A stretch of DNA of 64,000 nt from Flammulina velutipes (Eukaryota; Basidiomycota; Agaricomycetes; Agaricales; Physalacriaceae), in contig CM022376.1 of assembly GCA_011800155.1 (NCBI GenBank), forward strand, positions 2,542,001 to 2,606,000. The letters are read 5' to 3'. Shown here piece after piece: positions 47,376-57,412 of the stretch (position 1 is the stretch's first letter; each line of letters starts with the position of its first letter). The position numbers were made by a program, and so were the translations under genes. A model generated the notes under the pieces. The model worked only from the letters and a program-made list of their open reading frames with translations, did not search any database and was not told where the DNA came from.

Positions 47376-47387
47376 ACCCTAACCCTA
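47376..47387 (-). repeat. Telomere-like tract at the edge of repeat A, copy 4
   Basis: ACCCTAACCCTA on the plus strand. Confidence 0.6.
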
Positions 47388-47520
47388 GTCATGTACGCCA
47401 CTAAAGTCCAAACTATCAAAAATTCAAGCGACGGAAATCAAAGCCGACTGCGATAATATTCAAAAGTGAGTATAAGACAGTGGCTGAGATAGACTGGGAT
47501 ACAGCATTTTACGGAATTAT

Positions 47521-48406
47521 TCAGTCAAAGCTATACCTCTCGACGAAATGGACGTCCAGATTCGTTCGAAGCACCCTCCATCTCTCCCGAAGCTCCTCGA
47601 CCAACCCCAACTCGTCTTTCGACAACAAATTGAACCCACTTTCTCTTGGGGTATCACCCAATACGTCGCTTGGACGGAATCTAGCAAAGCTGATTTCCGC
47701 AATAGCACTGACCGGACGACGTGTACGGCATTCGAGCATGGATACGACATGCTCTGCGGATGTTTGCATCGTAGAGAAATGCAGACATAGCTTCGTCAAT
47801 CTAGGCAAGAGACTAAGCCCCAGCGCCTCGATAACATCTGGTGTGGCGGCTTCCGGGCCAAGGTAGAGAGTAGTGATGGAAGGTAGTTTCGCGAGGGAGG
47901 CGACAGTTTCGGTTGTCTTGTATTGATGATAATCGATCGACAGCTTGACAAGTTTATCGGTGGTATTGAAAATGGGAAGTGACATGGAAGGGCGGCCCCA
48001 AGGGTGACAGATGATGAGTTCAAATGTCTCCAATGCCGGGGCATTCAAACGCTTCGACAGATCAGCGAGAATACTAGACGAGTGGTACGCCTGCATAGTG
48101 ATAGCACGGAGCTCAGGCAGATCGAAGGAACTTGGTAACAAATCCACATCCATGCGTGCGTCCACCAGGTGCAAAGCCTGCAGGGCAACCATCCGGGGAA
48201 GAGCCTCTGGAACTTCGCATCTAGCTGCGGTGAAGGTTCGTATTCCGCCCCATTGGAGGTCGGGTTTCGCCTCGCCCTCTACCGTCAATTGGGTGAGCAG
48301 AGGTGTATGTTGGAAAAGGGTGAGTCGGAGATCCGAGTCAACTTCTTTCTGCCAGACAGAAAGGGATCGAAGACGCCCGAACGACTGTCCCGAGTTCCAG
48401 GTTCCA
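47521..48406 (-). pseudogene. 5'-truncated F-box gene fragment, inverted copy
   Basis: Mirror of 26560-27442, with about 10 residue changes and one extra codon at the end. It lacks the F-box half. The frame is open to 47521, so a truncated LRR-type protein is possible but has no supported start. Confidence 0.65.
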
Positions 48407-48455
48407 ACCGCACGTTCCGACGACGGTCAAACCTGTACTTCATGATCTATCTAAT

Positions 48456-50061
48456 TCAAAACTCCCATTCACCGACATAGCTAACCTTGACACCCAGACG
48501 ACGTATCTCTGCGAAAGTCACCTCCCATACCCCGTACCACTTACTCCCAATCAATCTCAGCTCACGTATCTTTGGTATAGGTAGATTGAGCCGGGATTCA
48601 ATTACAGCCCGCACCTCTGCATATGCCCCGTACTCCAACATCGACGGCACCAACGTCAAGGTTTCCAGGTGTGGAAAAAGATCATTTGTCCCATCCATCC
48701 GTAGTGCCGTTGTATTTAGCAATGTACCGTATTGGTTTCGAAGATAGAGCGATGTTACATGCGGGGCCTCCGCGAGGAATGAGAGAAGAGGCTGGACGTC
48801 CGTCGGGTTGCCTTTGAGAATGAGGCATAAACTTCGTAGACGCTGGGAGCATCGTCGAAGGTCGGGGTAATAAACGGGTTCCGACGAAAATGACAGGACC
48901 ATTTGGAGGGTTTCCAAAGAAGGCATTGAAATATAGTCGATTAGTTTCGTATCTAGGTGGAAGTGGAGGAAAAGTGTACGGAGTTTTGGGAGGGTGAGCG
49001 ACAGCATTTTCGTGGGCGGCTCGTAGTTATCCATGAATGGTTGCAACAGAGTCAGTTCTTGCAGCGATGGGAGGAGTAAATGGGTGGCTAGCGACTTGGA
49101 ATATGTCTTGAGGGAAATGATATTGTCCCAGTTAACATCCAGTTTGGTGCTGCATGCGTCAAGATGAACGAGACTGGGTGTATGTCGAAAGGCAGTGAAG
49201 ACGACGTCAGAATCGAGATTGTACTCAGGACAGTCTTTGATCTCCAGGCATGTGAGAGCCGGGAAGGGACATCCCAAAAAAGCGACATCGCTTCCACAAC
49301 CGTCGGCATATACATGTAGACTCCGCCAACGATCGGTCGACGGTCTCAAAAGCGATACGAGCTCTCCTTTGTGGTCCAAGAGGTGTGAAGTGGGAAACTT
49401 ATTGTTGCCTATCGTGACATCAAGCAATGCGTTCCCAGACCTCTTCAGCTGAACATGCAGCTTGGATACGATATCCTCGCACGGAATATCTGTGAGGAGG
49501 AAAGTGGGAAGGCGTACGACAGACCATAGACGCGGTGACGTGAGCACAAGGTCGCGCCAGCGGCGACATACGGTCGATATTCGCCAGGGCGGGTATTCAT
49601 TAGCGAGAGAGCCATAGTCATAGACCGAGAATATGTGGCTGAAAGTACACCATTCGAATATGAGGAGAAGGATGTCATCGGGAAGGGATCGTAAGGGATG
49701 AAAGAGAGTATCGAACTGGGAAGCGGATTCCAGGACATGATTTCGTGTTTCCTTTGCGTCATCCAAGATGTTTTGGAGATCGCGAACGATACGGTCCAAT
49801 TGCCGCAGATCCGCGTGTGAGTTGTGAGAGCCCCAGCGCGCCAGCAGGTAGTTGCTGGATTCAGGATGTAGGGGATAGTTGGTAGCTAGGATCGGTGAAA
49901 GGTCGGCAAGATGTTGTTTATTGGACGTGGTACGCCACTGGAGTTCTTTCAATTGTTGTAGAGGGCAATCTCCACCAGGCGAGCACAGGGAGCTGCTTTG
50001 CTATGTTAGCTTGTTGCATGAAAGAGCGTCTGAGTGAGAGCTCATACCTTGGTGAAGACAT
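48456..50061 (-). CDS. F-box/LRR-like protein, 517 aa, two exons (intact inverted copy)
   Basis: Exon 1 50061-50048 (14 nt, ATGTCTTCACCAAG), intron 50047-49996 (52 nt), exon 2 49995-48456; 518 codons in frame. N-terminus CSPGGDCPLQQ, helix LDRIVRDLQNILDDAKETR, F-box HPLRSLPDDILLLIFEWC, then PWRISTVCRRWRDLVLTSPRLW. LRR-like tail: LPKLRTLFL, MPSLETLQM, LRSLCL, VTSLYL, FPHLETLTL, ending IRELRLIG. Predicted SCF substrate receptor. This is the functional member of the inverted pair. It carries the same TATAAAT (50131-50137) and upstream motif (50106-50128) as the broken copy. Confidence 0.85.
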
Positions 50062-50105
50062 TCACTAGATGGATTATGGTAAGCTTTGAATGACCTTTTC
50101 CGAAC

Positions 50106-50137
50106 CCGATCCGGACTCTTTTCTCACGCCATTTATA
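50106..50137 (-). promoter_or_regulatory. TATA box and shared F-box subfamily motif
   Basis: Minus strand: TATAAAT at 50131-50137, then CGTGAGAAAAGAGTCCGGAT at 50109-50128, 45-76 bases ahead of the ATG. Confidence 0.45.
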
Positions 50138-50251
50138 CCGCAGGGTACACGTGTCGAGGATCCCTTCATCAGCACCTGCGCTTTGCTCCTTTTTGTACCA
50201 ATTTCCTTTCCGGAAAGCCAACAACATCATTGACCGACTTTCAGTAGATGC

Positions 50252-50388
50252 TCGGTGACGCGACGCGTATGTTTGGTCTTGCTTGTCAACAACAATTCGA
50301 TTCTTCTTCTTGACTATGACGACGGATACCCAAGCTCGATGCGGCCTCTTCAATGGCATCTCCTGGTCGAGTCTTTTACTGAATAAAC
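50252..50388 (+). repeat. Dispersed repeat B, copy 4
   Basis: GACGCGACGCGTATGTTTGG and CTTGCTTGTCAACAACAATT; mirror of the copy at 24578-24714 as part of the inverted duplication. Confidence 0.5.
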
Positions 50389-50542
50389 CTATGGCCCTCA
50401 GTCCTCACTATCTATCTACGGTCTGTAGTATGGGACATATTACAGATACCCCGGTCCTTCTCAAAATCCACTTTCTGGGAGTAGCATTAATGTAACTACA
50501 CAAATAACAGCTTGTGAGAATGCAAGGTGGCTCAAATCTCGA

Positions 50543-53500
50543 ATGAAAAACTGCCAGCATGGGACACCGAGTCGATTACTCATTAGACCCTCGTTCCAGA
50601 AAATTGGCAAGAATCCGTCGCTGGATTGTTTTGTGCCATTTTCCGTTAGCGAGCCGTTCACGAGAAATGGCAACAATCCGACGCTGGATTGGTTTGTGCC
50701 ATTTTCCGTTAGCGTGCCGTTCACGAGAAATGGCAACAATCCGTCGCTGGATTCTTTTGTGCCATTTTCCGTTAGTGAGCCGTTCACGAGAAATGGCAAC
50801 AATCCGACGCCGCAGTCTTTCATGCCATTTCAGGTTTGTCCCGAGTGAATGAAAAACGCGCAGCATCGGACACCGAGTCGATTACTCATTAGACCCTCGT
50901 CCCAGAAAATTGGCAAGAATCCGTCGCTGGATTGTTTTGTGCCATTTTCCGTTAGCGTGCCGTTCACGAGAAATGGCAACAATCCGTCGCTGGATTCTTT
51001 TGTGCCATTTTCCGTTAGTGAGCCGTTCACGAGAAATGGCAACAATCCGACGCCGCAGTCTTTCATGCCATTTCAGGTTTGTCCCGAGTGAATGAAAAAC
51101 GGGCAGCATCGGACACCGAGTCGATTACTCATTAGACCCTCGTTCCAGAAAATTGGCAAGAATCCGTCGCTGGATTGTTTTGTGCCATTTTCCGTTAGCG
51201 AGCCGTTCACGAGAAATGGCAAGAATCCGACGCTGGATTGGTTTGTGCCATTTTCCGTTAGCGTGCCGTTCACGAGAAATGGCAACAATCCGTCGCTGGA
51301 TTCTTTTGTGCCATTTTCCGTTAGTGAGCCGTTCACGAGAAATGGCAACAATCCGACGCCGCAGTCTTTCATGCCATTTCAGGTTTGTCCCGAGTGAATG
51401 AAAAACGGGCAGCATCGGACACCGAGTCGATTACTCATTAGACCCTCGTTCCAGAAAATTGGCAAGAATCCGTCGCTGGATTGTTTTGTGCCATTTTCCG
51501 TTAGCGAGCCGTTCACGAGAAATGGCAACAATCCGACGCTGGATTGTTTTGTGCCATTTTCCGTTAGCGTGCCGTTCACGAGAAATGGCAACAATCCGAC
51601 GCTGGATTGTTTTGTGCCATTTTCCGTTAGCGTGCCGTTCACGAGAAATGGCAAGAATCCGACGCTGGATTGTTTTGTGCCATTTTCCGCTAGCGTCTCG
51701 TTCACGAGAAATGGCAACAATCCGACGCTGGATTGTTTTGTGCCATTTTCCGTTAGTGAGCCGTTCACGAGAAATGGCAACAATCCGACGCTGGATTGTT
51801 TTGTGCCATTTTCCGCTAGCGTCTCGTTCACGAGAAATGGCAACAATCCGACGCCGCAGTCTTTCATGCCATTTCAGGTTTGTCCCGAGTGAATGAAAAA
51901 CGGGCAGCATCGGACACCGAGTAGATTATTCATTAGACCCTCGTTCCAGAAAATTGGCAAGAATCCGACGCTGGATTGTTTTGTGCCATTTTCCGTTAGC
52001 GTGCCGTTCACGAGAAATGGCAAGAATCCGACGCTGGATTGTTTTGTGCCATTTTCCGTTAGTGAGCCGTTCACGAGAAATGGCAACAATCCGACGCTGG
52101 ATTGTTTTGTGCCATTTTCCGCTAGCGTCTCGTTCACGAGAAATGGCAACAATCCGACGCCGCAGTCTTTCATGCCATTTCAGGTTTGTCCCGAGTGAAT
52201 GAAAAACGGGCAGCATCGGACACCGAGTAGATTATTCATTAGACCCTCGTTCCAGAAAATTGGCAAGAATCCGACGCTGGATTGTTTTGTGCCATTTTCC
52301 GTTAGCGTGCCGTTCACGAGAAATGGCAAGAATCCGACGCTGGATTGTTTTGTGCCATTTTCCGTTAGTGAGCCGTTCACGAGAAATGGCAACAATCCGA
52401 CGCTGGATTGTTTTGTGCCATTTTCCGCTAGCGTCTCGTTCACGAGAAATGGCAACAATCCGACGCCGCAGTCTTTCATGCCATTTCAGGTTTGTCCCGA
52501 GTGAATGAAAAACGGGCAGCATCGGACACCGAGTAGATTATTCATTAGACCCTCGTTCCAGAAAATTGGCAAGAATCCGACGCTGGATTGTTTTGTGCCA
52601 TTTTCCGCTAGCGTCTCGTTCACGAGAAATGGCAAGAATCCGACGCTGGATTGTTTTGTGCCATTTTCCGTTAGTGAGCCGTTCACGAGAAATGGCAACA
52701 ATCCGACGCTGGATTGTTTTGTGCCATTTTCCGCTAGCGTCTCGTTCACGAGAAATGGCAACAATCCGACGCCGCAGTCTTTCATGCCATTTCAGGTTTG
52801 TCCCGAGTGAATGAAAAACGGGCAGCATCGGACACCGAGTAGATTATTCATTAGACCCTCGTTCCAGAAAATTGGCAAGAATCCGACGCTGGATTGTTTT
52901 GTGCCATTTTCCGTTAGCGTGCCGTTCACGAGAAATGGCAAGAATCCGACGCTGGATTGTTTTGTGCCATTTTCCGTTAGTGAGCCGTTCACGAGAAATG
53001 GCAACAATCCGACGCTGGATTGTTTTGTGCCATTTTCCGCTAGCGTCTCGTTCACGAGAAATGGCAACAATCCGACGCCGCAGTCTTTCATGCCATTTCA
53101 GGTTTGTCCCGAGTGAATGAAAAACGGGCAGCATCGGACACCGAGTAGATTATTCATTAGACCCTCGTTCCAGAAAATTGGCAAGAATCCGTCGCTGGAT
53201 TGTTTTGTGCCATTTCCCGTTAGCGAGCCGTTCACGAGAAAAGGCAACAATCCGACGCTGGATTGTTTTGTGTCATTTTCCGTTAGCGACTCGTTCACGA
53301 AGTCTTTCATGCCATTTTAGGTTTGTCCCGAGTGAATGATAAACGGTCAGCATCGGACACCGAGTCAATTCCTCATTTGACCCTCGTTCCAGAAAATTGG
53401 CAAGAATCCGTCGCTGGATTGTTTTGTGCCATTTTCCGTTAGTGAGCCGTTCACGAGAAATGGCAACAATCCGACGCCGCAGTCTTACATGCCATTTCAG

Positions 53501-53560
53501 GTTTGTACCGAGTGAATGAAAAATGGTAAGCATCAGAAACTGAGTGAATTCATTACTTGT
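50543..53560 (+). repeat. Higher-order minisatellite of hairpin-forming 63-bp units
   Basis: Basic unit is 63 bp (AATCCGACGCTGGATTGTTT, then TGTGCCATTTTCCGTTAGCG and a GTTCACGAGAAATGGCAAC end). Units are grouped in super-units that start ATGAAAAACGGGCAGCATCG and end GGTTTGTCCCGAGTGA. Super-unit starts: 50543, 50849, 51092, 51398, 51893, 52199, 52505, 52811, 53117, 53335. Lengths are 306, 243, 306, 495, then four times 306: always 306 plus or minus multiples of 63. Each unit carries an inverted repeat, AAATGGCA+ACAATCC against GGATTGT+TGCCATTT, able to form a 15-bp stem with a 4-nt bulge. Several frames on both strands stay open because 63 and 306 are multiples of three. I see no evidence that it is coding. 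Confidence 0.9.
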
Positions 53561-54274
53561 TCACGAGAAATGGTAATGGCAGCTCTTGCGTCGTCGTGGG
53601 TGAACGTAGGTGTGCAATGAAGATCCTGATTAAGCGGCGAGTTCAGCGGTGTAAGTACCCGGTAAATGAATAAAATGTCATGGATGTCTGGTGACAGCGT
53701 TTTTGAATTATTTTATCCCAACTGGCCAGATTGAAGGGCGCTTGTAAGCGGTTCGCAGGATTCTCGTGTTTTTGCTTTATGGTCTGAACGGTCCGATTTA
53801 TTGAAGTACTCGTTTCAAGGGTATGTTTCCACAAGGGTCTTTTTGTTGCGAGTTCCACCATACCAAGAAAACTTCAGTGCAAGTATTTACGTTCAAAAGG
53901 TTGTCGCAAGTTTAGCAATCAAGAGTGGGTGTTGCGGACGAGTCTTGAACCTGCGGCGAAAGGTTCTTATCAACAGTGACGTATGAGTTGGAGTTAGTTC
54001 GGTGGCAGAGTCGTGCCTTACGGCACGAGTGAGCACCTGCGCGAAGTAGATGCTGGTCCTCGTGTACCTACCATCGTCATTATCATCAACGTCAGCGCTG
54101 CATGGATTGACGACAGCAAGATAGGTGGGCATGTCGGGCAGTGATAGTAGTAGGCAAGTGTTGTGTCTAAGAGGCTTGTATGTTGCTGATTTGTGATGGC
54201 AGGCAATCCTTGAAATGTGCGCTATGTGCGTTGAGCGAAGTAGGAGAGCAGGGCATGCACGATGCAGAGGTTGA
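53561..54274. other. Spacer between satellite and F-box gene
   Basis: Nothing recognised. It should contain the promoter and possibly the first exon of the following F-box gene. Confidence 0.35.
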
Positions 54275-55795
54275 GAGATATCTTTTTACCAACGAGCCTC
54301 CAGACAGGGGAGACCTTCCCCGATAGCGGCGAGTCTCGAGAGAGATGAAGTCTTTGGCGCGCAACTGGACGGCTGGATTTTGGAGGTAGAGGTGGTTTTG
54401 AGGAAGGTAAAACGCAGGAGAGCAGTAGTGGAGTCGTCCATACTGCGTCACAAAGGTGCCCTTCACCCCATTCGCACCGTTCCGGATGATATTCTGTCTA
54501 GCATCTTTGAGTGGTGCACCCTGTTAGCGACGTACAAGCGGGAAACACCTTCCATGGTTCCAGTGGACGCACCCTGGACGCTCTCCTGTGTTTCGTGTCG
54601 CTGGCGGGCCTTAGCATTGTCATCGCCGAGTCTGTGGTCGACTTTCAACCTTCGTGCGCTACCCTTCGAGTTGCGAGGCCTACGCGAGGCAAATCTAACG
54701 TCTTCGTTGGATTTGATGGTGCGTCGGTCCGCGGGGTGTGACCTGAACATTCGGGTTTTAGGTGCCGCTTGGGATGATGTACTGGAGGACGCTGTCATCG
54801 ACGACGAATTGCTGGAATCCTGTATGGCAATTTTGCTGTCAACCGCGAGTCGCTGGAGGACGGCGGAGCTGAAAGATGTGGACCGAGGTCTGATAGCGAT
54901 GCTTTCGGGGACTGTCTTTGAACGGTTGAGAAGCCTGATATTAACGTTCAAGGACGTTCCTGATACAGCTTTTCCTCCTGTTCGCTGGCACACTCCAAGT
55001 CTCACACGTCTTACGTTGACCGAGCGGGTTAGCGGGGTGGTGGAATTGTCCTGGGAAACGTTGACGTACTACCATTGCCAGGCAGCCTCGTTTTCGCATC
55101 TCCCATCATGTTTTGGCCTGGAGGAGCTCGAATTGACGCAGATCGATGCAACGTCCGTCGCATCAGTCAATCTTCAAACACCCATCACCCTTCCCAGGCT
55201 GCACACTCTCGGTATGCAGGATGCCCTTTTCCCGCTATCTAACCTTCTCGATCTTCCGTCGTTGAAAACCCTTTGGATGGACTTTGACCAGCCCCGGCCG
55301 TATGTCTACCCCACGTTGGGAGGAGCTGTTCGTCGTATTGAAAACCTTAGGCTAGGCAGCCGCGAGGCCTGTTTAGGCAGCGACGAAGCGTTGCTCACAT
55401 TCCTCAGAGAGTGTGTTTCCGTGAAGGCGCTGTATCTTAATGGACTGATTGCCGGCAAAGAGGTCTTGGTAGCTCTTCAGGCTTCAGGGGATCCTCAGGT
55501 TCCCGTCTTGCTACCACAACTGACAACATTGGGGTTCGAACGAGAACTGGCCGTGTGGTACCGAGAAAGCGTCATGGATTTAGTTCTGTCCCGAAGTGGA
55601 GGTGGAAGTCGGTCGGTGCGTCGGCTCGAGGACGTGAGGCTGATGAAGTACCCTCTAATGTGGGAAGGTCTCGAGCGGGCGTTGGAATGGGTAACAGAGT
55701 CCGAGGGGACAGACCGGATGGAAAAATGGACAACAATAAAACGAAACGTTCGTGTCAGCGCAGTTTATGTAGAAAAGCTTTTTCTCGATATATGA
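54275..55795 (+). CDS. F-box/LRR-like protein, at least 471 aa, start unresolved
   Basis: The frame is open from 54275 to the stop at 55795 without a convincing ATG ahead of the F-box, so a short upstream exon is likely, as in paralogues. A candidate join is ATG at 54251 with a 38-nt intron, which is too short to trust. F-box: HPIRTVPDDILSSIFEWCTLL, then PWTLSCVSCRWRALALSSPSLW. LRR-like tail: LTRLTLTE, LEELELTQ, LPRLHTLGM, LPSLKTLWM, VKALYLNG, LPQLTTLGF. It is a diverged third subfamily and the F-box gene nearest the telomere. Predicted SCF substrate receptor. Confidence 0.75.
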   Translation, partial: EISFYQRASRQGRPSPIAASLERDEVFGAQLDGWILEVEVVLRKVKRRRAVVESSILRHKGALHPIRTVPDDILSSIFEWCTLLATYKRETPSMVPVDAPWTLSCVSCRWRALALSSPSLWSTFNLRALPFELRGLREANLTSSLDLMVRRSAGCDLNIRVLGAAWDDVLEDAVIDDELLESCMAILLSTASRWRTAELKDVDRGLIAMLSGTVFERLRSLILTFKDVPDTAFPPVRWHTPSLTRLTLTERVSGVVELSWETLTYYHCQAASFSHLPSCFGLEELELTQIDATSVASVNLQTPITLPRLHTLGMQDALFPLSNLLDLPSLKTLWMDFDQPRPYVYPTLGGAVRRIENLRLGSREACLGSDEALLTFLRECVSVKALYLNGLIAGKEVLVALQASGDPQVPVLLPQLTTLGFERELAVWYRESVMDLVLSRSGGGSRSVRRLEDVRLMKYPLMWEGLERALEWVTESEGTDRMEKWTTIKRNVRVSAVYVEKLFLDI

Positions 55796-57352
55796 GTAGT
55801 ACCGTGGTTGGGGCGCCGTTGCTATTGTAATTGTATTCAAAATCTTTGTTTCGTTGGTTCAACCAATGTATTCACCGCAGCAGAAATGATTATTGTCATT
55901 CGGTCGTCATTACCTGTGCAGGTTTTCTGTAAATACCATGGAACTCGATGGGGACGTTTGCAGTAGCCGAAGCCGGCGCTGCCCTTGATGTCGGAAGAGT
56001 GCATAATATGTTCGAAGGGATGGAGGTACTGGCTGCAAACCTTGGGCAGGTGAGAACAGAGCGGTTGTCCGGTCCGTACACGGTGATAAGATCAAAGTGA
56101 GCCACTTGTCGTAGCTTAATGAAAATAACGCTCGTTAACGAGGATAATAGAATCTGTTGCCTCGGGCGCGCCTAGTTACTCCAAAAGAGCGGAGATTAAA
56201 GAAATCAAAAAAATGTTGTGATGAGATTAACATACACTCAGCCAGACTCGAACGTGAGACCGAAAGATCCCGACAGACGACGCTACCATTGAACTAGCTG
56301 GGCATAATTTCCATGCTACTGTTTGAGATATATCAGGTTCTCCATTGGCAGTGCTAAGGTTAGTACCGCTGAATCTATCATCTCTTGGGGGAGCCTCGAG
56401 GGGGGAATGTTATTGAAAACTTACTCTATCTGTGGACCTGCGATGTCGTCCCAATTGCCTGAGCGCTTTCGAGTAAGCCTCCTTGGCGATCCTCTTCTTC
56501 TCGTCCGGGGCCGGGGTCTCGGGATTTGTGTCTGGCAAGGCTAAAGTTTCCATACTGTTCCGTATTTATTTTGAGGGAAGAGTGCACGATGCGTTGGAAG
56601 TGGTGGAGGTACTGGCAGCGAAGTTTAGGCGCATGAGCAGGTTGTCCGGTCCGCACTCCGGTGATAAGACTGGACGCCTTTGACCGAAGTGTGACACTTG
56701 TCTCCTAGCTTCTTCTGGCGCAAAGACATTCAGGTGTACGGACGCTGTGTTAGGGAATTGAGCAGGTAGCCGGCCAGAATAGTGAGGACAGGTCAGAGTG
56801 ATATCCTGGGGGGAAAAAGTCAATTTATGGGCAAGGAGCAGGAAGGACGTGTAGGCAAGTGGGTTTTTGCTATGCCAAAATTGATAGTGTGGCGTGTTGA
56901 CAAAGTGGGTGTCGAGGTGGAGCGTGTTAGTGTCGAAGAGATCATGAAGGTGGCAGCACGGTGATAGAAATGTTAACTACGATATACGTAGTTCTGGCGA
57001 GTCGTGTAGTATCGTTATGGATCGTTTTGCAAACGGAATTCACGATCCTCGGTGCCATTGTGGATTCAGGTCCGTCGCGTACCGAAATCGTACAGATTGA
57101 TCGTGATCGAAGGAGTTCGCTGTGGCTGTGTGCATGCAGGTGGTCAGCGCTGATTCGGTGCCTGTTCCATTGCGTATGCAGTCGAAGCAATATCGTGCAG
57201 TTTCATTGCGGTGAATGTTATTATTTGTGTTGCAGTAGTCTTTGGGTGAAATGCGTTGTGTTTGTTGTCGGTAGAATATTAGAGCAAGGTGAGGATTAGC
57301 GCCACTTGCACAGCATTACACGTTTGAACCAATCATGTAGCCGTCGCAAAGA
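55796..57352. other. Decayed subtelomeric sequence
   Basis: No intact gene. A diverged direct repeat links about 55975-56115 with 56573-56710 (shared GATGGAGGTACTGGC-like block, TTGTCCGGTCCG.AC and GGTGATAAGA). A tRNA-like relic lies at 56233-56303. Confidence 0.4.
56233..56303 (-). pseudogene. tRNA-like relic 1
   Basis: Minus strand: A-box-like AGCTAGTTCAATGGTAGC, then GGTCTCACGTTCGAGTC as B-box-like end. The acceptor stem pairs only partly and the T-stem fails. Similar relics follow at about 57940-58005 and 58137-58207 in the same orientation. Confidence 0.3.
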
Positions 57353-57412
57353 GGTCAATTCGGCAATGCCGAATAACCTGGCTTTAGCCAGGTGTTGACC
57401 GCGTCGCGCGGC
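57340..57412 (+). other. Cluster of nested perfect palindromes, possible structured RNA or cruciform
   Basis: GGTCAA (57353) pairs with TTGACC (57395). Inside lie TTCGGCA-A-TGCCGAA (57359-57373) and CCTGGCT-TT-AGCCAGG (57377-57392), and a third, CCGCG-TCG-CGCGG (57399-57411), overlaps the outer stem. The very small loops suit a DNA cruciform or dyad binding sites better than RNA hairpins. No family is recognised. Confidence 0.5.

Larger units (their letters stand above)
44990..47420 (-). repeat. Decayed repeat family A, copy 4 (inverted)
   Basis: Minus-strand counterpart of 27545-29860. TAGGGTTAGGGT lies at 47376-47387 (minus). A minus-strand frame of 241 codons (46095-46820) covers the conserved middle block but in a different frame from the one conserved between copies 1 and 2, so it is not called as a gene. 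It contains a local tandem duplication at 45055-45643. Confidence 0.5.
47527..50408 (-). repeat. Inverted duplication, right arm
   Basis: Reverse-complement partner of 24558-27435. The spacer between arms is about 20 kb and includes deaminase copy 4, repeat A copies 2-4, an F-box gene and the two carbohydrate genes. Confidence 0.8.

Noticed and set aside
50461..53310. Series of 96-164-codon proteins on both strands in the array
   Set aside because: Open frames follow from unit lengths divisible by three. Overlapping frames on both strands cannot all be coding, and none matches a family.
50543..53560. CRISPR-like array of regular repeats
   Set aside because: Repeats are head-to-tail without unique spacers, the units are 63 bp nested in 306 bp, and the organism is eukaryotic. 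It is a minisatellite.
54251..54307. Exon 1 of the F-box gene at 54275 (ATGCACGATGCAGAG plus a 38-nt intron)
   Set aside because: The join is in frame, but the intron would be shorter than any other in the window and its donor is weak. The start is left unresolved.
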